Shown: positions 1 through 7,887 of the stretch, one piece after another
Position numbering within the stretch: the first letter of the stretch is position 1
Layout of the letters: every line of letters starts with the position of its first letter
Assembly: GCF_024346315.1 (NCBI RefSeq)
Contig: NZ_JAGQCS010000003.1
Span: forward strand, 1 to 64,000
From: Cyanobium sp. ATX 6F1
GTDB lineage: Bacteria; Cyanobacteriota; Cyanobacteriia; PCC-6307; Cyanobiaceae
Direction of reading: 5' to 3'
Length of the DNA stretch: 64,000 bases
The notes under the pieces: model-generated
The model's input: only the letters and a program-made list of their open reading frames with translations
Databases searched by the model: none
What the model was told of the DNA's origin: nothing
Made by a program: the position numbers and the translations under genes

Positions 1-155
1 ACGAACTGCTGCATAAGGGAGTGGGTCGTATGGAGGCGCTGGTGCAGGTGCAGGAGGAGTTCCGGAGTCATCCCAAGCAGAAAGATTGGGGCGACCATAA
101 ATACTGGGCGGCCTGGCAACTCACGGGTGATGGGGGGCCGGTGCCTGGGTTGTAG
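1..155 (+). CDS. CHAT-domain-type protein, C-terminal 50 residues (5' cut by window)
   Basis: Frame 3 is open from the window edge to the TAG at 153-155. The tail contains the stretch KYWAAWQLTGDG, which resembles the end of CHAT (caspase-like) protease domains, where a YWAAF-x-LxGD motif closes the fold; such proteins usually carry TPR repeats upstream. Only the end is visible, so the catalytic His and Cys cannot be checked. The ClpC stub follows directly. An alternative is an unrelated protein with a similar C-terminus. Confidence 0.55.
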   Translation, partial: ELLHKGVGRMEALVQVQEEFRSHPKQKDWGDHKYWAAWQLTGDGGPVPGL

Positions 156-223
156 GACCCAGGCACCGGCAAGTGCACTGGAACTGGTCTCGGCGTCATC
201 GGGCGCTATGTGCCTCAACAGCC

Positions 224-391
224 CGCGCCGTGATGCGCCTGCTGGAAGACAGCCTGGCCGAGGAGTTCCTCACCGGGCGCCTCAAGGATGGCGATTCCGC
301 CCTGGTGGATGTCAACGAGGAGAAGCAGGTGGTGATCCGCCACCAGACCATCACCGCGCCGCTGCCGGAGTTGGCAGGGGCGAGTGCCTGA
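224..391 (+). pseudogene. ClpC-type AAA+ unfoldase, C-terminal stub
   Basis: The open frame here starts with RAVMRLLEDSLAEEFLTGR and continues with GDSALVDVNEE. This matches the small D2 C-terminal domain of ClpC/ClpB-type Hsp100 chaperones, where a similar LEDxLAEExLxG segment closes the second ATPase module. No Walker motifs or other Clp domains lie upstream; the CHAT tail is there instead, so about 55 residues remain of a protein normally above 800. The real gene's terminator seems retained just downstream. I infer a truncated duplicate left by a rearrangement, not a working gene. Confidence 0.6.
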
Positions 392-427
392 GGGGCGGGC
401 GCTTAGCGCCTCTGATTCAGAAGATTT

Positions 428-452
428 GGGGGGCCGATGGGCCCCCTTTTTT
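428..452 (+). terminator. Rho-independent terminator after the clpC stub
   Basis: GGGGGCC (429-435) pairs with GGCCCCC (440-446) around a 4-nt loop and is followed by six T residues. This is a strong intrinsic terminator, probably inherited with the clp fragment. Confidence 0.8.
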
Positions 453-455
453 GTG

Positions 456-1008
456 AATGATGACGGGCTGGGGTTTGAGACACCCCGCATCAGGTGTTGG
501 TGTTGCTCCTGCAGCCGGAGCTGGGTGTATGGGGATTGGCGGCTGAGATCTCCCATGCCTTCGGGTGGAAGTGCTCAAAGCCCCCACGGCGGAGTTGCTC
601 ACAGTTGGCCTTCCCCAATAGTTGCGGTGCAAGGAACCTCAGGGCGGCTGAAAGGACTCAGCAAACCAGGCAGCAGGTACACAACTTCCGGCATTGGTTT
701 GATACCCAACTGTTGAAAGGGGTCAGGTCTTTTTCACTATCCAGGAGGTACCAATGCAGGCCATGGAATGACGAAGCAACTTTCAAGCACCTTATCGATC
801 ATGGGGAAGCAAGGTGTAGAGCCCAGCGGATCAGCCCTTAGCGGGGCTTGATAGGGTGAGTGTGTTATGCAGGTTTCCGCGGCCAGGAATGGGACGAAAG
901 GGGGTTGCAGTAGAACGCGCACCTGAGAAAATCGTCTGATGTGCTGAGCGGAGAAGGGCTGAAAAGGGGTGGCAAGACGTGGCTGGATGGGCGAACTGTC
1001 GAAATAGA
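456..1008. other. Gene-poor stretch, nothing recognisable
   Basis: This interval of about 550 bases has no reading frame with recognisable protein motifs. An AGGAGG followed by ATG near 743-755 leads only to a five-codon frame. It lies between the clpC stub terminator and the cassette-like boundary at 1009 and reads as decayed accessory DNA. Confidence 0.5.
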
Positions 1009-1015
1009 GTTAGAT
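1009..1015 (+). other. Candidate integron recombination boundary (R' box GTTAGAT)
   Basis: GTTAGAT fits the R' consensus GTTRRRY of integron recombination sites. It is the exact reverse complement of the R'' box ATCTAAC at 2056-2062. Cassettes are cut between G and TT, so a cassette starting at 1010 with TTAGAT would, on circularisation, restore perfect pairing with its own R''. The remainder of an upstream attI or attC is not recognisable, so the site may be decayed. Confidence 0.45.
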
Positions 1016-1065
1016 TGTGGTGAATTTTTAAGATCACCGGTTCATAGAAAGCTTGGAGGAAACCC

Positions 1066-2061
1066 ATGAAAGCGATTGTGTACACAGAATACGGGGCACC
1101 GGATGTTCTTCAGCTCAAAGAGGTGGAAAAACCTACGCCAAAGGATAATGAAGTTCTGATAAAAGTCTATGCGGCAACCGTAACCACAGGGGACGTGAAC
1201 GTTCGGGGGTTTACCTTTGTCCCTCCCGGATTCGGGCCCCTACCACGATTAATGTTTGGTCTTAGAAGGCCAAAAAGAACAATCCTGGGGACTGAGCTGG
1301 CTGGAGAAATTGAAGCCGTAGGCAAAGGCGTGAAATCATTTAAGAAGGGTGACCACGTTTTTGGCATCGGCTCAGATAGCTTCGGCGCTTATGCCGAGTA
1401 TGTGTGTCGGCCTGAAGCAGGGGCATTAGCAATGAAGCCGGCCTTTGTAACACACGAGGAAGCTGCCGCTCTTCCTTTTGGAGCGGGAACTGCCTTGTTC
1501 TTTCTGAGAGATATGGCGAAGATTCAGCGCGGACAAAAAGTCCTGATCAATGGCGCTTCTGGAGGGGTCGGTACTTATGCGGTTCAACTTGCCAGGTACT
1601 ATGAGGCAGAAGTCACCGGGGTATGCAGTGCCACGAATTTAGAATTGGTGAAATCCCTGGGGGCCGATAAGGTCATTGATTACACCCAAGAGAATTTTAT
1701 CCAAAATGGTGAGTTGTACGACATCATCTTGGACACAGTCGTAGGCAAGACTTCGTTTTCACGTTGTAAGAACTCCCTGAAGCAAAAGGGACTTTATCTC
1801 GCAGTGGCCGGCGGGCCACAGGAGTTGATTCAAATGCTATGGACTTCCATAATCGGCGGGAAGAAAGTGTTGTTTGGGTCGCCAACCGAGTGCAAAGAAG
1901 ATCTAATGTTCATCAAAGAACTGATTGAGGCGGGGAAGATAAGAGCAGTCATCGATAGACGTTATCCCTTGGAGCAGATTGCCGAGGCGCACCGTTACGT
2001 GGACAAAGGACACAAAAGAGGAAACGTAGTGATAACTCTGGAACAGAGTGGCACAATCTAA
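1066..2061 (+). CDS. MDR-family NAD(P)-dependent oxidoreductase (quinone reductase-like)
   Basis: This 331-residue protein is a cytoplasmic medium-chain dehydrogenase/reductase. The N-terminus [20 protein letters not shown] and the nucleotide-binding loop [15 protein letters not shown] (about residues 160-175) place it among zinc-free NADPH:quinone or enone reductases; no structural-zinc Cys cluster is seen. The substrate cannot be deduced. The ATG has a GGAGG about 8 nt upstream. The gene is visibly AT-richer than the core genes, and its TAA stop lies inside the attC-like R'' box (2056-2062), the classic arrangement of an integron cassette gene. It reads as intact and horizontally acquired. 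Confidence 0.85.
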   Translation: MKAIVYTEYGAPDVLQLKEVEKPTPKDNEVLIKVYAATVTTGDVNVRGFTFVPPGFGPLPRLMFGLRRPKRTILGTELAGEIEAVGKGVKSFKKGDHVFGIGSDSFGAYAEYVCRPEAGALAMKPAFVTHEEAAALPFGAGTALFFLRDMAKIQRGQKVLINGASGGVGTYAVQLARYYEAEVTGVCSATNLELVKSLGADKVIDYTQENFIQNGELYDIILDTVVGKTSFSRCKNSLKQKGLYLAVAGGPQELIQMLWTSIIGGKKVLFGSPTECKEDLMFIKELIEAGKIRAVIDRRYPLEQIAEAHRYVDKGHKRGNVVITLEQSGTI

Positions 2062-2125
2062 CAACGGAAAGCAGCCGACATGGCTCCGCTCTGCTCCGCA
2101 AGGCAACTGAATCCGACCGTTAGCC
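2056..2125 (+). other. attC-like integron cassette recombination site
   Basis: The 70-bp element begins with ATCTAAC (fits RYYYAAC, R'') and ends with GTTAGCC (2119-2125, close to GTTRRRY, R'). CTAAC and GTTAG pair exactly; the inner arms (CAG near 2072 and CTG near 2107) are only weakly complementary. Size is within the usual attC range. The upstream stop codon sits within R'' and the next gene starts 37 nt after R', both typical of cassette arrays. The two boundaries at 1009 and 2119 define a 1,110-bp cassette. A folding model run would be decisive. Confidence 0.55.
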
Positions 2126-2161
2126 CGTCTCGATTCACACAGCATCTATTGGAGGTCAACC

Positions 2162-2427
2162 ATGACCAAGCCAGTCCTTGCTCCAGTCTTCTGCCAAGTT
2201 GCCTGGATTGTCCGAGATCGTTCAGCCGCCGAGAAGTTCTTCGTTGAAACGAAGGGAATCAGGCGCTTCATGCACATGGAGGATCTTGCTGCAAAGGATA
2301 CCGAAGGCACGTATCTCGGCAAGCCCGGAGATTGGCTCTGCAACCTTCATCTCGCCTGTGCTGGGACACCCAGATTGAACTGATCCAGCCTGTCTCGGGG
2401 ACCACCTCGGTGGCACTCATGGCATGA
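2162..2427 (+). pseudogene. VOC (glyoxalase/bleomycin-resistance fold) protein, frameshifted
   Basis: The first frame gives a VOC-type beta-alpha-beta start (FCQVAWIVRDRSAAEKFF, then TYLGKPGDWLCNL) and stops at 2381-2383. From about 2364 the +1 frame continues the family pattern as GDTQIELIQPVSGTT to a TGA at 2425-2427, so one base, probably a G in the GGGAC run, has been lost. Even when joined the product is under 90 residues, short for a VOC protein, and homology ends there. ATG follows GGAGG at 2151-2155. It would be the second gene of the cassette-like array. Confidence 0.65.
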
Positions 2428-2770
2428 GTCAAGAGTCTTCAACCAAGGCCAGGAAAGTACGGGCGGACTTGCCCTCAATCGGCTGGCGAGTGCAGAGTCA
2501 ATCCTGTGCTGCAAGTCGTTGGAGCTCAATGCATTCCCTACCGACGTCCTGGCCTTTGATGATCAAGACGAGGTTGACCCGAAGATGTCATGACTGATTG
2601 CTAAGTGTGCGGAGCTCAAGCCGTGCGACGTTTAATGCCGGCATAGAATTAGCCACCATCGCCACAGACTAGAGCCGCCACCGAATCGTTCTCCTCTGCG
2701 GTCACTACAGCTTTTGGCCTCGCGATGGCGAACGTCAGCCAGCCTTCACCCATTACCCAAGGAGCCCAGG
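2428..2770. other. Non-coding gap before the sulfatase gene
   Basis: No convincing gene is seen. A degenerate attC-like pair (TGCTAAG at 2599-2605, ATTAGCC at 2648-2654) could be the decayed site of the VOC cassette, but two and one mismatches respectively make this weak. The sulfatase promoter presumably lies here, without a clear -35/-10 pair. Confidence 0.4.
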
Positions 2771-4237
2771 ATGAGTCAATCGAGCAAGCCCAACATCCTG
2801 ATCATCTGGGGTGACGACGTTGGCATGTGGAACATCAGCGCCTATCACCGCGGAATGATGGGTGGCAGCACGCCGAACATCGATCGCATCGGTAAGGAGG
2901 GGCTGATTTTCATGGATCACTACGGCCAGGCCTCCTGCACCGCGGGACGCGCGGCGTTCATCACGGGGCAGTATCCGATCCGGGTCGGTTTGGCGACCGT
3001 CGGCTTGCCGGGTGCGGAACAGGGCCTGAACAAGGCTGACCCAACGCTGGCCAACCTGCTCAAGCCGCTCGGCTACGCCACGGGGCAGTTTGGCAAGAAC
3101 CACCTCGGCGACCGCGATGAGCACCTGCCCACCGCCCACGGCTTCGATGAGTTCTTCGGGATCCTGTATCACCTCAATGCCGGGGAATACACAGAGCAGT
3201 ACGACTTTCCGAAGGACCCCGAAGTCGCCAAACAATTCGCCCAGCGCGGCGTCGTTCACTCCTGGGCGAATCCGGATGGCACGCAGAAGATTGAAGACAA
3301 AGGCCCGTTCGGGCAGCAGCGCCAGCGGACGCTGGATTCTGAAATCCTCGTCGAATCCAAGCGCTTCATCAACGACGCGGTCCAGGCCGACACACCGTTC
3401 TTTGTCTGGCACAACACCACGAGGATGCACTACCGCACCAACCTGTCGCCCGAGTACGAGGGCAAGAGTGGCTATGGCCTCTATGCCGACGGCATGATGG
3501 AACTCGACGACACGGTCGGCGAACTCCTCAAGCAGCTCGACGACTTGGGCGTCGCGGACAACACGATCGTCATGTTCTCCACCGACAACGGTCCGGCCAT
3601 GAACAGTTGGCCCGATGGCGGCAACACCCCGTTCGGCGGTGAGAAAGGCGTCGGCGGCAAGGAAGGCGGCTTCCGGGTGCCGATGCTCGTGAAGTGGCCC
3701 GGCAGGATCCCCGCGGGCGAGACGACCGGTGAGTTCATGACCATGGAAGACTGGATTCCCACCCTGATGGCCGCTGTCGGTGAGCCGAATGTGAAGGAGA
3801 AACTCCTCACCAGTTACCAGGCGGGCGAGCAGACTTACACCCACATCCACCTCGATGGGTACGACCAGACTGAACTGATCACCGGCAAGGGCAAGTCCAA
3901 GCGCAAGGAGTTCTACTACTTCACCGAGACCAAGCTCCACGGCATCCGCTACGGCGACTGGAAGTTCCTGTTCGTCAAGCAGGACAAGTGGTTCAATGGC
4001 GTCCAGCAGGACATGCTGACGCCGCTCGTCACCAACCTGAAGCTTGATCCATTCGAGCGCATGGAGCATTCGCGCGGTTTCGATGAATGGCAGGAGAACC
4101 ACGCCTGGACCTATGCGCCCGCCTTCGCTCAGGTCGGCGTGCTGATCAAGTCGCTCAAAGACTATCCGCCGCGCATGGAGAGCCTGGACTTCAATATTGA
4201 CGAAGCCATGAAGGCGCTCACGCCCAAGGGGGATTGA
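2771..4237 (+). CDS. Sulfatase (arylsulfatase family, formylglycine-dependent)
   Basis: The 488-residue alkaline-phosphatase-superfamily hydrolase would cleave sulfate esters. Metal-binding aspartates appear in ILIIWGDDVG (residues 10-18), and the maturation motif SCTAGRAAFITGQ puts the formylglycine precursor at Cys56. Further conserved parts are GKNHLGD, STDNGP and the C-terminal WKFLF. It needs a formylglycine-generating or anaerobic maturase encoded outside this window. ATG 2771 is preferred over 2714 because AAGGAG lies 6 nt upstream. No signal peptide is seen, so a cytoplasmic location is likely. Two DUF1254/DUF1214 proteins follow, suggesting one functional unit. Confidence 0.9.
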   Translation: MSQSSKPNILIIWGDDVGMWNISAYHRGMMGGSTPNIDRIGKEGLIFMDHYGQASCTAGRAAFITGQYPIRVGLATVGLPGAEQGLNKADPTLANLLKPLGYATGQFGKNHLGDRDEHLPTAHGFDEFFGILYHLNAGEYTEQYDFPKDPEVAKQFAQRGVVHSWANPDGTQKIEDKGPFGQQRQRTLDSEILVESKRFINDAVQADTPFFVWHNTTRMHYRTNLSPEYEGKSGYGLYADGMMELDDTVGELLKQLDDLGVADNTIVMFSTDNGPAMNSWPDGGNTPFGGEKGVGGKEGGFRVPMLVKWPGRIPAGETTGEFMTMEDWIPTLMAAVGEPNVKEKLLTSYQAGEQTYTHIHLDGYDQTELITGKGKSKRKEFYYFTETKLHGIRYGDWKFLFVKQDKWFNGVQQDMLTPLVTNLKLDPFERMEHSRGFDEWQENHAWTYAPAFAQVGVLIKSLKDYPPRMESLDFNIDEAMKALTPKGD

Positions 4238-4289
4238 GACCGGTTCCGGTCGTTGTCGTCTGGCCAGCTGAACCAGTGCCTCAGCTGGC
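4238..4289 (+). repeat. Two inverted repeats after the sulfatase gene
   Basis: GACCGG-TT-CCGGTC (4238-4251) is followed by GCCAGCTGA (4263-4271) pairing perfectly with TCAGCTGGC (4281-4289) across a 9-nt loop. No T-run follows, so termination is possible but not typical; mRNA end protection or partial attenuation before the downstream gene are alternatives. Confidence 0.5.
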
Positions 4290-4329
4290 TTAACAACCTA
4301 GGCTCAAGTCATCAAATTGATTGTTGCGG

Positions 4330-5406
4330 ATGAAACGAACCACCCGGAAAATTTTCAACTTCGCGGGCGTTGTGATGGCGCTGTGTGCGACGACGATCGT
4401 CCAGCCGGTCGCTGCACAAACCCCCGTTGTCAAGCAGAGCATCACGCAACAACGCCTCCCTGAAGCTGGCGTCAAGGTGACGCCGAAGACCTATATCCGG
4501 GCCGAAACCGATCGGCAGTTCGCCGAGATCGTGAAAATGGCAGGGGGCGTCAATCGCTTCTATCACTTCCGCACTCCCACGCCGCTCGATAAGCAGAATG
4601 TCGTGCGGATGAACCGCGATACGCTTTACTCCATGGGTGTTGTCGACACATCCAAGGGTGCAACAATTACTGTCCCTAAACTGCCAAAAGGTCGCTACGC
4701 GTCGGTGTATCTCGTTGACAATGATCACTACGTACCGTTTGTGATCTACACGGAGGGCACCCACCAACTCCCGAAGGACACTAAATACCTGGGCGTCGGA
4801 GTGCGCATCCAAGTGGTTAATCCGAAAGATCCAGACGAAATCGCCCTGGTCAACAAGTTGCAGGATCAGTTCGTCATCAAGGCCAACAGCGCCGATCCAC
4901 TGCCCAAGTTCAAATGGGATCGCCCCTCTCTGAAGACCTTGACCGCGCAGTATGAAAAGGATTCAGCGCAGTACAGCAGTTGGAAGGGGATGCAGGGACC
5001 GCGCGGTAAGGTTGTTGAAAAGATCCGTCACATTGCGGCTGCGGCGGCCTGGGGGCTCTTCCCCGAATGGGACGCCACCTACCTGAACTACAGCGGCGGC
5101 CATAATCCAAAGGTTTGCCACACAGCCACCTACAAGGTGCCGGAGAACAAAGCCTTCTGGTCGATTTTGATTTACGGCAACGATGGGTTCATCAAGAGCG
5201 AGAACAGTCTGGTCAATTCCTCGAATGTGAAGCTCAATGCCGACGGCACGTTCACCGTGTCTTTCGGATCAAAGCAACTGTGTGGTGCCGTTCCGAACCG
5301 GCTGGATGTGACCGAAGGATGGAACTTCCTGATGCGTGTGTATCGTCCAGGGCCATCCGTCCTGGATGGAAGTTACAAGCTGCCTAAGGCAACGCCAATT
5401 CAATGA
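4330..5406 (+). CDS. Secreted DUF1254/DUF1214-domain protein
   Basis: The 358-residue protein starts with a signal peptide (MKRTTRK, a hydrophobic run, then VQPVAAQ with likely cleavage after AAQ). A DUF1254-type region follows (about residues 50-170, including QNVVRMNRDTLYSMGVVD). A DUF1214-type C-terminal domain (about 240-345) includes AFWSILIYGNDGFI and GWNFLMRVYRPG. The molecular function of these domains is not established. ATG 4330 gives the positively charged signal start; a TTG at 4321 is possible. It lies 92 bp after the sulfatase and 6 bp before a paralogue, so co-transcription is likely. Confidence 0.8.
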   Translation: MKRTTRKIFNFAGVVMALCATTIVQPVAAQTPVVKQSITQQRLPEAGVKVTPKTYIRAETDRQFAEIVKMAGGVNRFYHFRTPTPLDKQNVVRMNRDTLYSMGVVDTSKGATITVPKLPKGRYASVYLVDNDHYVPFVIYTEGTHQLPKDTKYLGVGVRIQVVNPKDPDEIALVNKLQDQFVIKANSADPLPKFKWDRPSLKTLTAQYEKDSAQYSSWKGMQGPRGKVVEKIRHIAAAAAWGLFPEWDATYLNYSGGHNPKVCHTATYKVPENKAFWSILIYGNDGFIKSENSLVNSSNVKLNADGTFTVSFGSKQLCGAVPNRLDVTEGWNFLMRVYRPGPSVLDGSYKLPKATPIQ

Positions 5407-5412
5407 GCTGAG

Positions 5413-6411
5413 ATGACAAACTCAACATTCGCTTCACCGTCTGATTTTGGAGTGACGGACACCGCTTACAAAGTCTCGGAGACCGATTTCAACATCAAAC
5501 GAAGCCTTGCCAAGGCGAGTATCAACACCTGGGCGCATCAGCGTGATGTCAGCAACGTCAAGACACAGCAGGTCATCCGGGAAAATCAGGATGTCATCTA
5601 TTCCAGTGCCGTCGTGGACGTCCGGAGCGGAGCGACACTCTCCGTGCCGGCAAGCAAGACCTATCACATCATCGAGATCATCGACCAGCAGAACTACATC
5701 GTTGGTGTGGTGTATCCCGGTAAGACTCTCACCATTACCCTCGATGATCTGACATACGGCAACTACGTCTACCTCAACATGCGAATCCGAAAGCTTCCGG
5801 AAGCGCAAGGCGGACTCGCTGCCACCCATACCCTTCAGGGGATGGCAACCATCGAGGCGGCCTCAGCCGTTCCCTATGCAACTCCTGACATTGTGATCGA
5901 TCAAAAGCAGATGGAGGTGATCCGTACGGCGCTGATCAAGGACGTTCAGGCTGGGAAACTGCCAGACACCAGCAGGGCCCAAGGCGGAGTGTCGGAGACC
6001 GAACCGCAGGATCATCTCTACGCCACCGCCTACGGATGGGGTGGTCTCTCGGTCGAACATGCGGCCTACGCTCCGATTGCGAATCGTACAGAGAACAAGG
6101 AGGGCAAGGCGTTGCCATCGAGCCTCACCTTTATGCCGCCGGAAGTCGATTCTGACCGAGGCGGTTTCTGGTCGATCACCACCTACAACAGTGAAGGCTG
6201 GCTGGCCAGGGACAAGGCCGCCCTTTCGAATTCAGAGGCCATCCCCAACCCCGATGGTTCCTACACAATCCGGTTCAACTCTCCCGGTAGCGCGAACAAC
6301 GTCGAGACACCTTCACCTTTCGCCGCGCTGCTTCGAATCTATGTCCCCAAATCAAAGGAGAGTGCCATGCAATTTCTAAAAAGTGAGAGCAAGAATTTGG
6401 TTATCAAGTAA
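5413..6411 (+). CDS. DUF1254/DUF1214-domain protein, no signal peptide
   Basis: The 332-residue protein has the same two-domain order as its neighbour: IRENQDVIYSSAVVDVRSGA matches the DUF1254 pattern, and GGFWSITTYNSEGWLARD with LLRIYVPK the DUF1214 pattern. Unlike the upstream protein it has no hydrophobic leader, so it is probably cytoplasmic. It is a diverged paralogue, not a recent duplicate. The ATG is only 6 bp after the upstream stop. Function unknown; linkage to the sulfatase suggests a shared pathway. Confidence 0.75.
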   Translation: MTNSTFASPSDFGVTDTAYKVSETDFNIKRSLAKASINTWAHQRDVSNVKTQQVIRENQDVIYSSAVVDVRSGATLSVPASKTYHIIEIIDQQNYIVGVVYPGKTLTITLDDLTYGNYVYLNMRIRKLPEAQGGLAATHTLQGMATIEAASAVPYATPDIVIDQKQMEVIRTALIKDVQAGKLPDTSRAQGGVSETEPQDHLYATAYGWGGLSVEHAAYAPIANRTENKEGKALPSSLTFMPPEVDSDRGGFWSITTYNSEGWLARDKAALSNSEAIPNPDGSYTIRFNSPGSANNVETPSPFAALLRIYVPKSKESAMQFLKSESKNLVIK

Positions 6412-6835
6412 TCTGACTCTCGCGAATGATCATGAGCTTGCTGCACATGTCCCAAGCCGATTCAAGTCATGGAAGTCAATTCATTGCAAGGTCGCGATAG
6501 TTGTTGCACCAATGGGGCTCGCTTCCCTCTGCCAGCGGCCTCGATCCCATCAAGTTGGCTCAGGCTACGTGGAGGGTGTGGATCTCAAGCAGCGCTACGT
6601 CAATCCAGGCTCAGGTATTCACGGCCTTTTCCCGGTGGGGACTCTGGTTACCAGTTGATGGATGACTTCAGCGATAAGCTCTAGCGTGCGGAGCTGATCA
6701 TCTATCGGGCGCTCTGATGACTTGCGCTCTTGTTCACCTTCAAACTACAGTACATGGGTCAACGGATCCCTTGTATTCTGCAAGTCATTCTCCTTCAGCT
6801 ATTTTTCGGGCTGAGGCCATTGAGAGGGTCATGAG
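6412..6835. other. Non-coding gap in the island
   Basis: Several short frames cross this 424-bp interval, but none has recognisable motifs or a good ribosome binding site. No terminator, repeat or attC-like site was recognised. Confidence 0.4.
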
Positions 6836-7156
6836 ATGAGAGCGACGTTTTCTCAAATCGGTGGCGTTAGGGTTGGCGGTGGCACCTTCTTCTCCTTCAA
6901 CGCATCGTGGCCATTCGCCTCGATTCTGGTGGCTGATTCGGTGTTGACCATCTCCTGCCTGGGCATGAGCTGGGTTTTCCCCAAGGGTTCGATTCGGAGA
7001 CTCAGCCCATGCAGCGGCCTGTTTTCGGATGGATTGCGCATTGAGCACAACGTGGTAGGCAATGCAGAGTTCATCGTGTTCTGGACTTTTAAGCTGGCCC
7101 ATTTACAGCGTGAGCTTGAGCAGAGAGGCTATTCAGTCGATGAACCAGAGTTCTGA
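6836..7156 (+). CDS. Small hypothetical protein, possibly PH-like
   Basis: This 106-residue frame shows alternating hydrophobic beta-like segments (TFFSFNASWPFASILV, LTISCLGMSWVFP, LRIEHNVVG, FIVFWTF) and ends in an amphipathic helix LQRELEQRGY. The pattern resembles small single-domain PH-like proteins of the type where an SWPFA segment is followed by a strand-rich core and a C-terminal helix. There is no signal peptide, and function is unknown. It stands alone between two gaps in the AT-richer island. Confidence 0.5.
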   Translation: MRATFSQIGGVRVGGGTFFSFNASWPFASILVADSVLTISCLGMSWVFPKGSIRRLSPCSGLFSDGLRIEHNVVGNAEFIVFWTFKLAHLQRELEQRGYSVDEPEF

Positions 7157-7477
7157 CGATGCGCTCCAGCAATTGGTGGTGCACCTTGGCAAGAACCTTG
7201 ATCGAAAGCTTTTTCATGTGTGCTGCGCTTTCTAAAAATGTTGACACTTTTGCTAAGTTCCGCATGGGGCCAGTGACCGTCAAGGCTAAGAAATATCAAC
7301 GGCTTTTATGGCTAGTTATCACAGACTTACCATGATTCTACCTTCGACTGGCGCGAATGCGATTGTTCGTCCACTCAGCCGCTGAGTACGCATCATTGGA
7401 AGCTCTGGGCTTGTGATCGGCCGTGAGGGTGCTCCTCTACAACATCTTCAATCAAACCCATTGAACGTCGTTGAATC
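7157..7477. other. Non-coding gap
   Basis: No gene, attC-like site or terminator was recognised in these 321 bases. The sequence is AT-rich relative to the core. Confidence 0.4.
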
Positions 7478-7768
7478 ATGAAAGTTGTTATTCGGAGCTA
7501 CTCGGGTAAGGGTGCTAAGGAGACATTTGATGCGCTGGAGCAGCAATCGGCCGATGTTGAGCGCCTGCTCCGTTCTGTGAAAGGGTTCGTTTCCTACACA
7601 CTCGCTCATACCGAGCATGGTGGCCTTTCGGTGACCGTTTGCCAGGACCAGGCTGGAATTGATGAGAGCCTGCTCAAGGCGAAGGACTATATTGCGAGGA
7701 ACATCCCTGACACGGGCGCATCGGCGCCAGAGGTGACAGTCGGTCATGTAATTTTGCAACTTACTTGA
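7478..7768 (+). CDS. Small hypothetical protein, ferredoxin-like (ABM-type) fold
   Basis: The 96-residue protein begins MKVVIRSYSGKGAKETFDAL and contains KGFVSYTLAHTEHGGLSVTV. This beta-alpha-beta pattern, with a strand built around 'GFVSYTL', resembles dimeric alpha/beta-barrel (antibiotic biosynthesis monooxygenase-like) proteins. No active-site residues can be assigned, so an enzymatic role is not claimed. It is in the accessory island, 119 bp upstream of the cupin gene. Confidence 0.55.
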   Translation: MKVVIRSYSGKGAKETFDALEQQSADVERLLRSVKGFVSYTLAHTEHGGLSVTVCQDQAGIDESLLKAKDYIARNIPDTGASAPEVTVGHVILQLT

Positions 7769-7887
7769 ATGCTGATGTGAACTGCATTGCGTCGAACCTA
7801 GTGGGGTGTCGTGGTTGTTAATCACACATCCTTATGGCCAGGCCGCTGAGGTGAGTCGTTAGGATTTGGATGTTCGGAGATAGGATC

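Noticed and set aside
4284-4290. GCTTAAC after the sulfatase as an attC R'' box
   Set aside because: It fits RYYYAAC but no GTTRRRY box follows at a suitable distance; the site is better explained as part of the hairpin end.
7858-7864. GTTAGGA before the cupin gene as a cassette boundary
   Set aside because: It misses the GTTRRRY consensus at the last base, and no complementary TCCTAAC box lies nearby, so it is probably chance.
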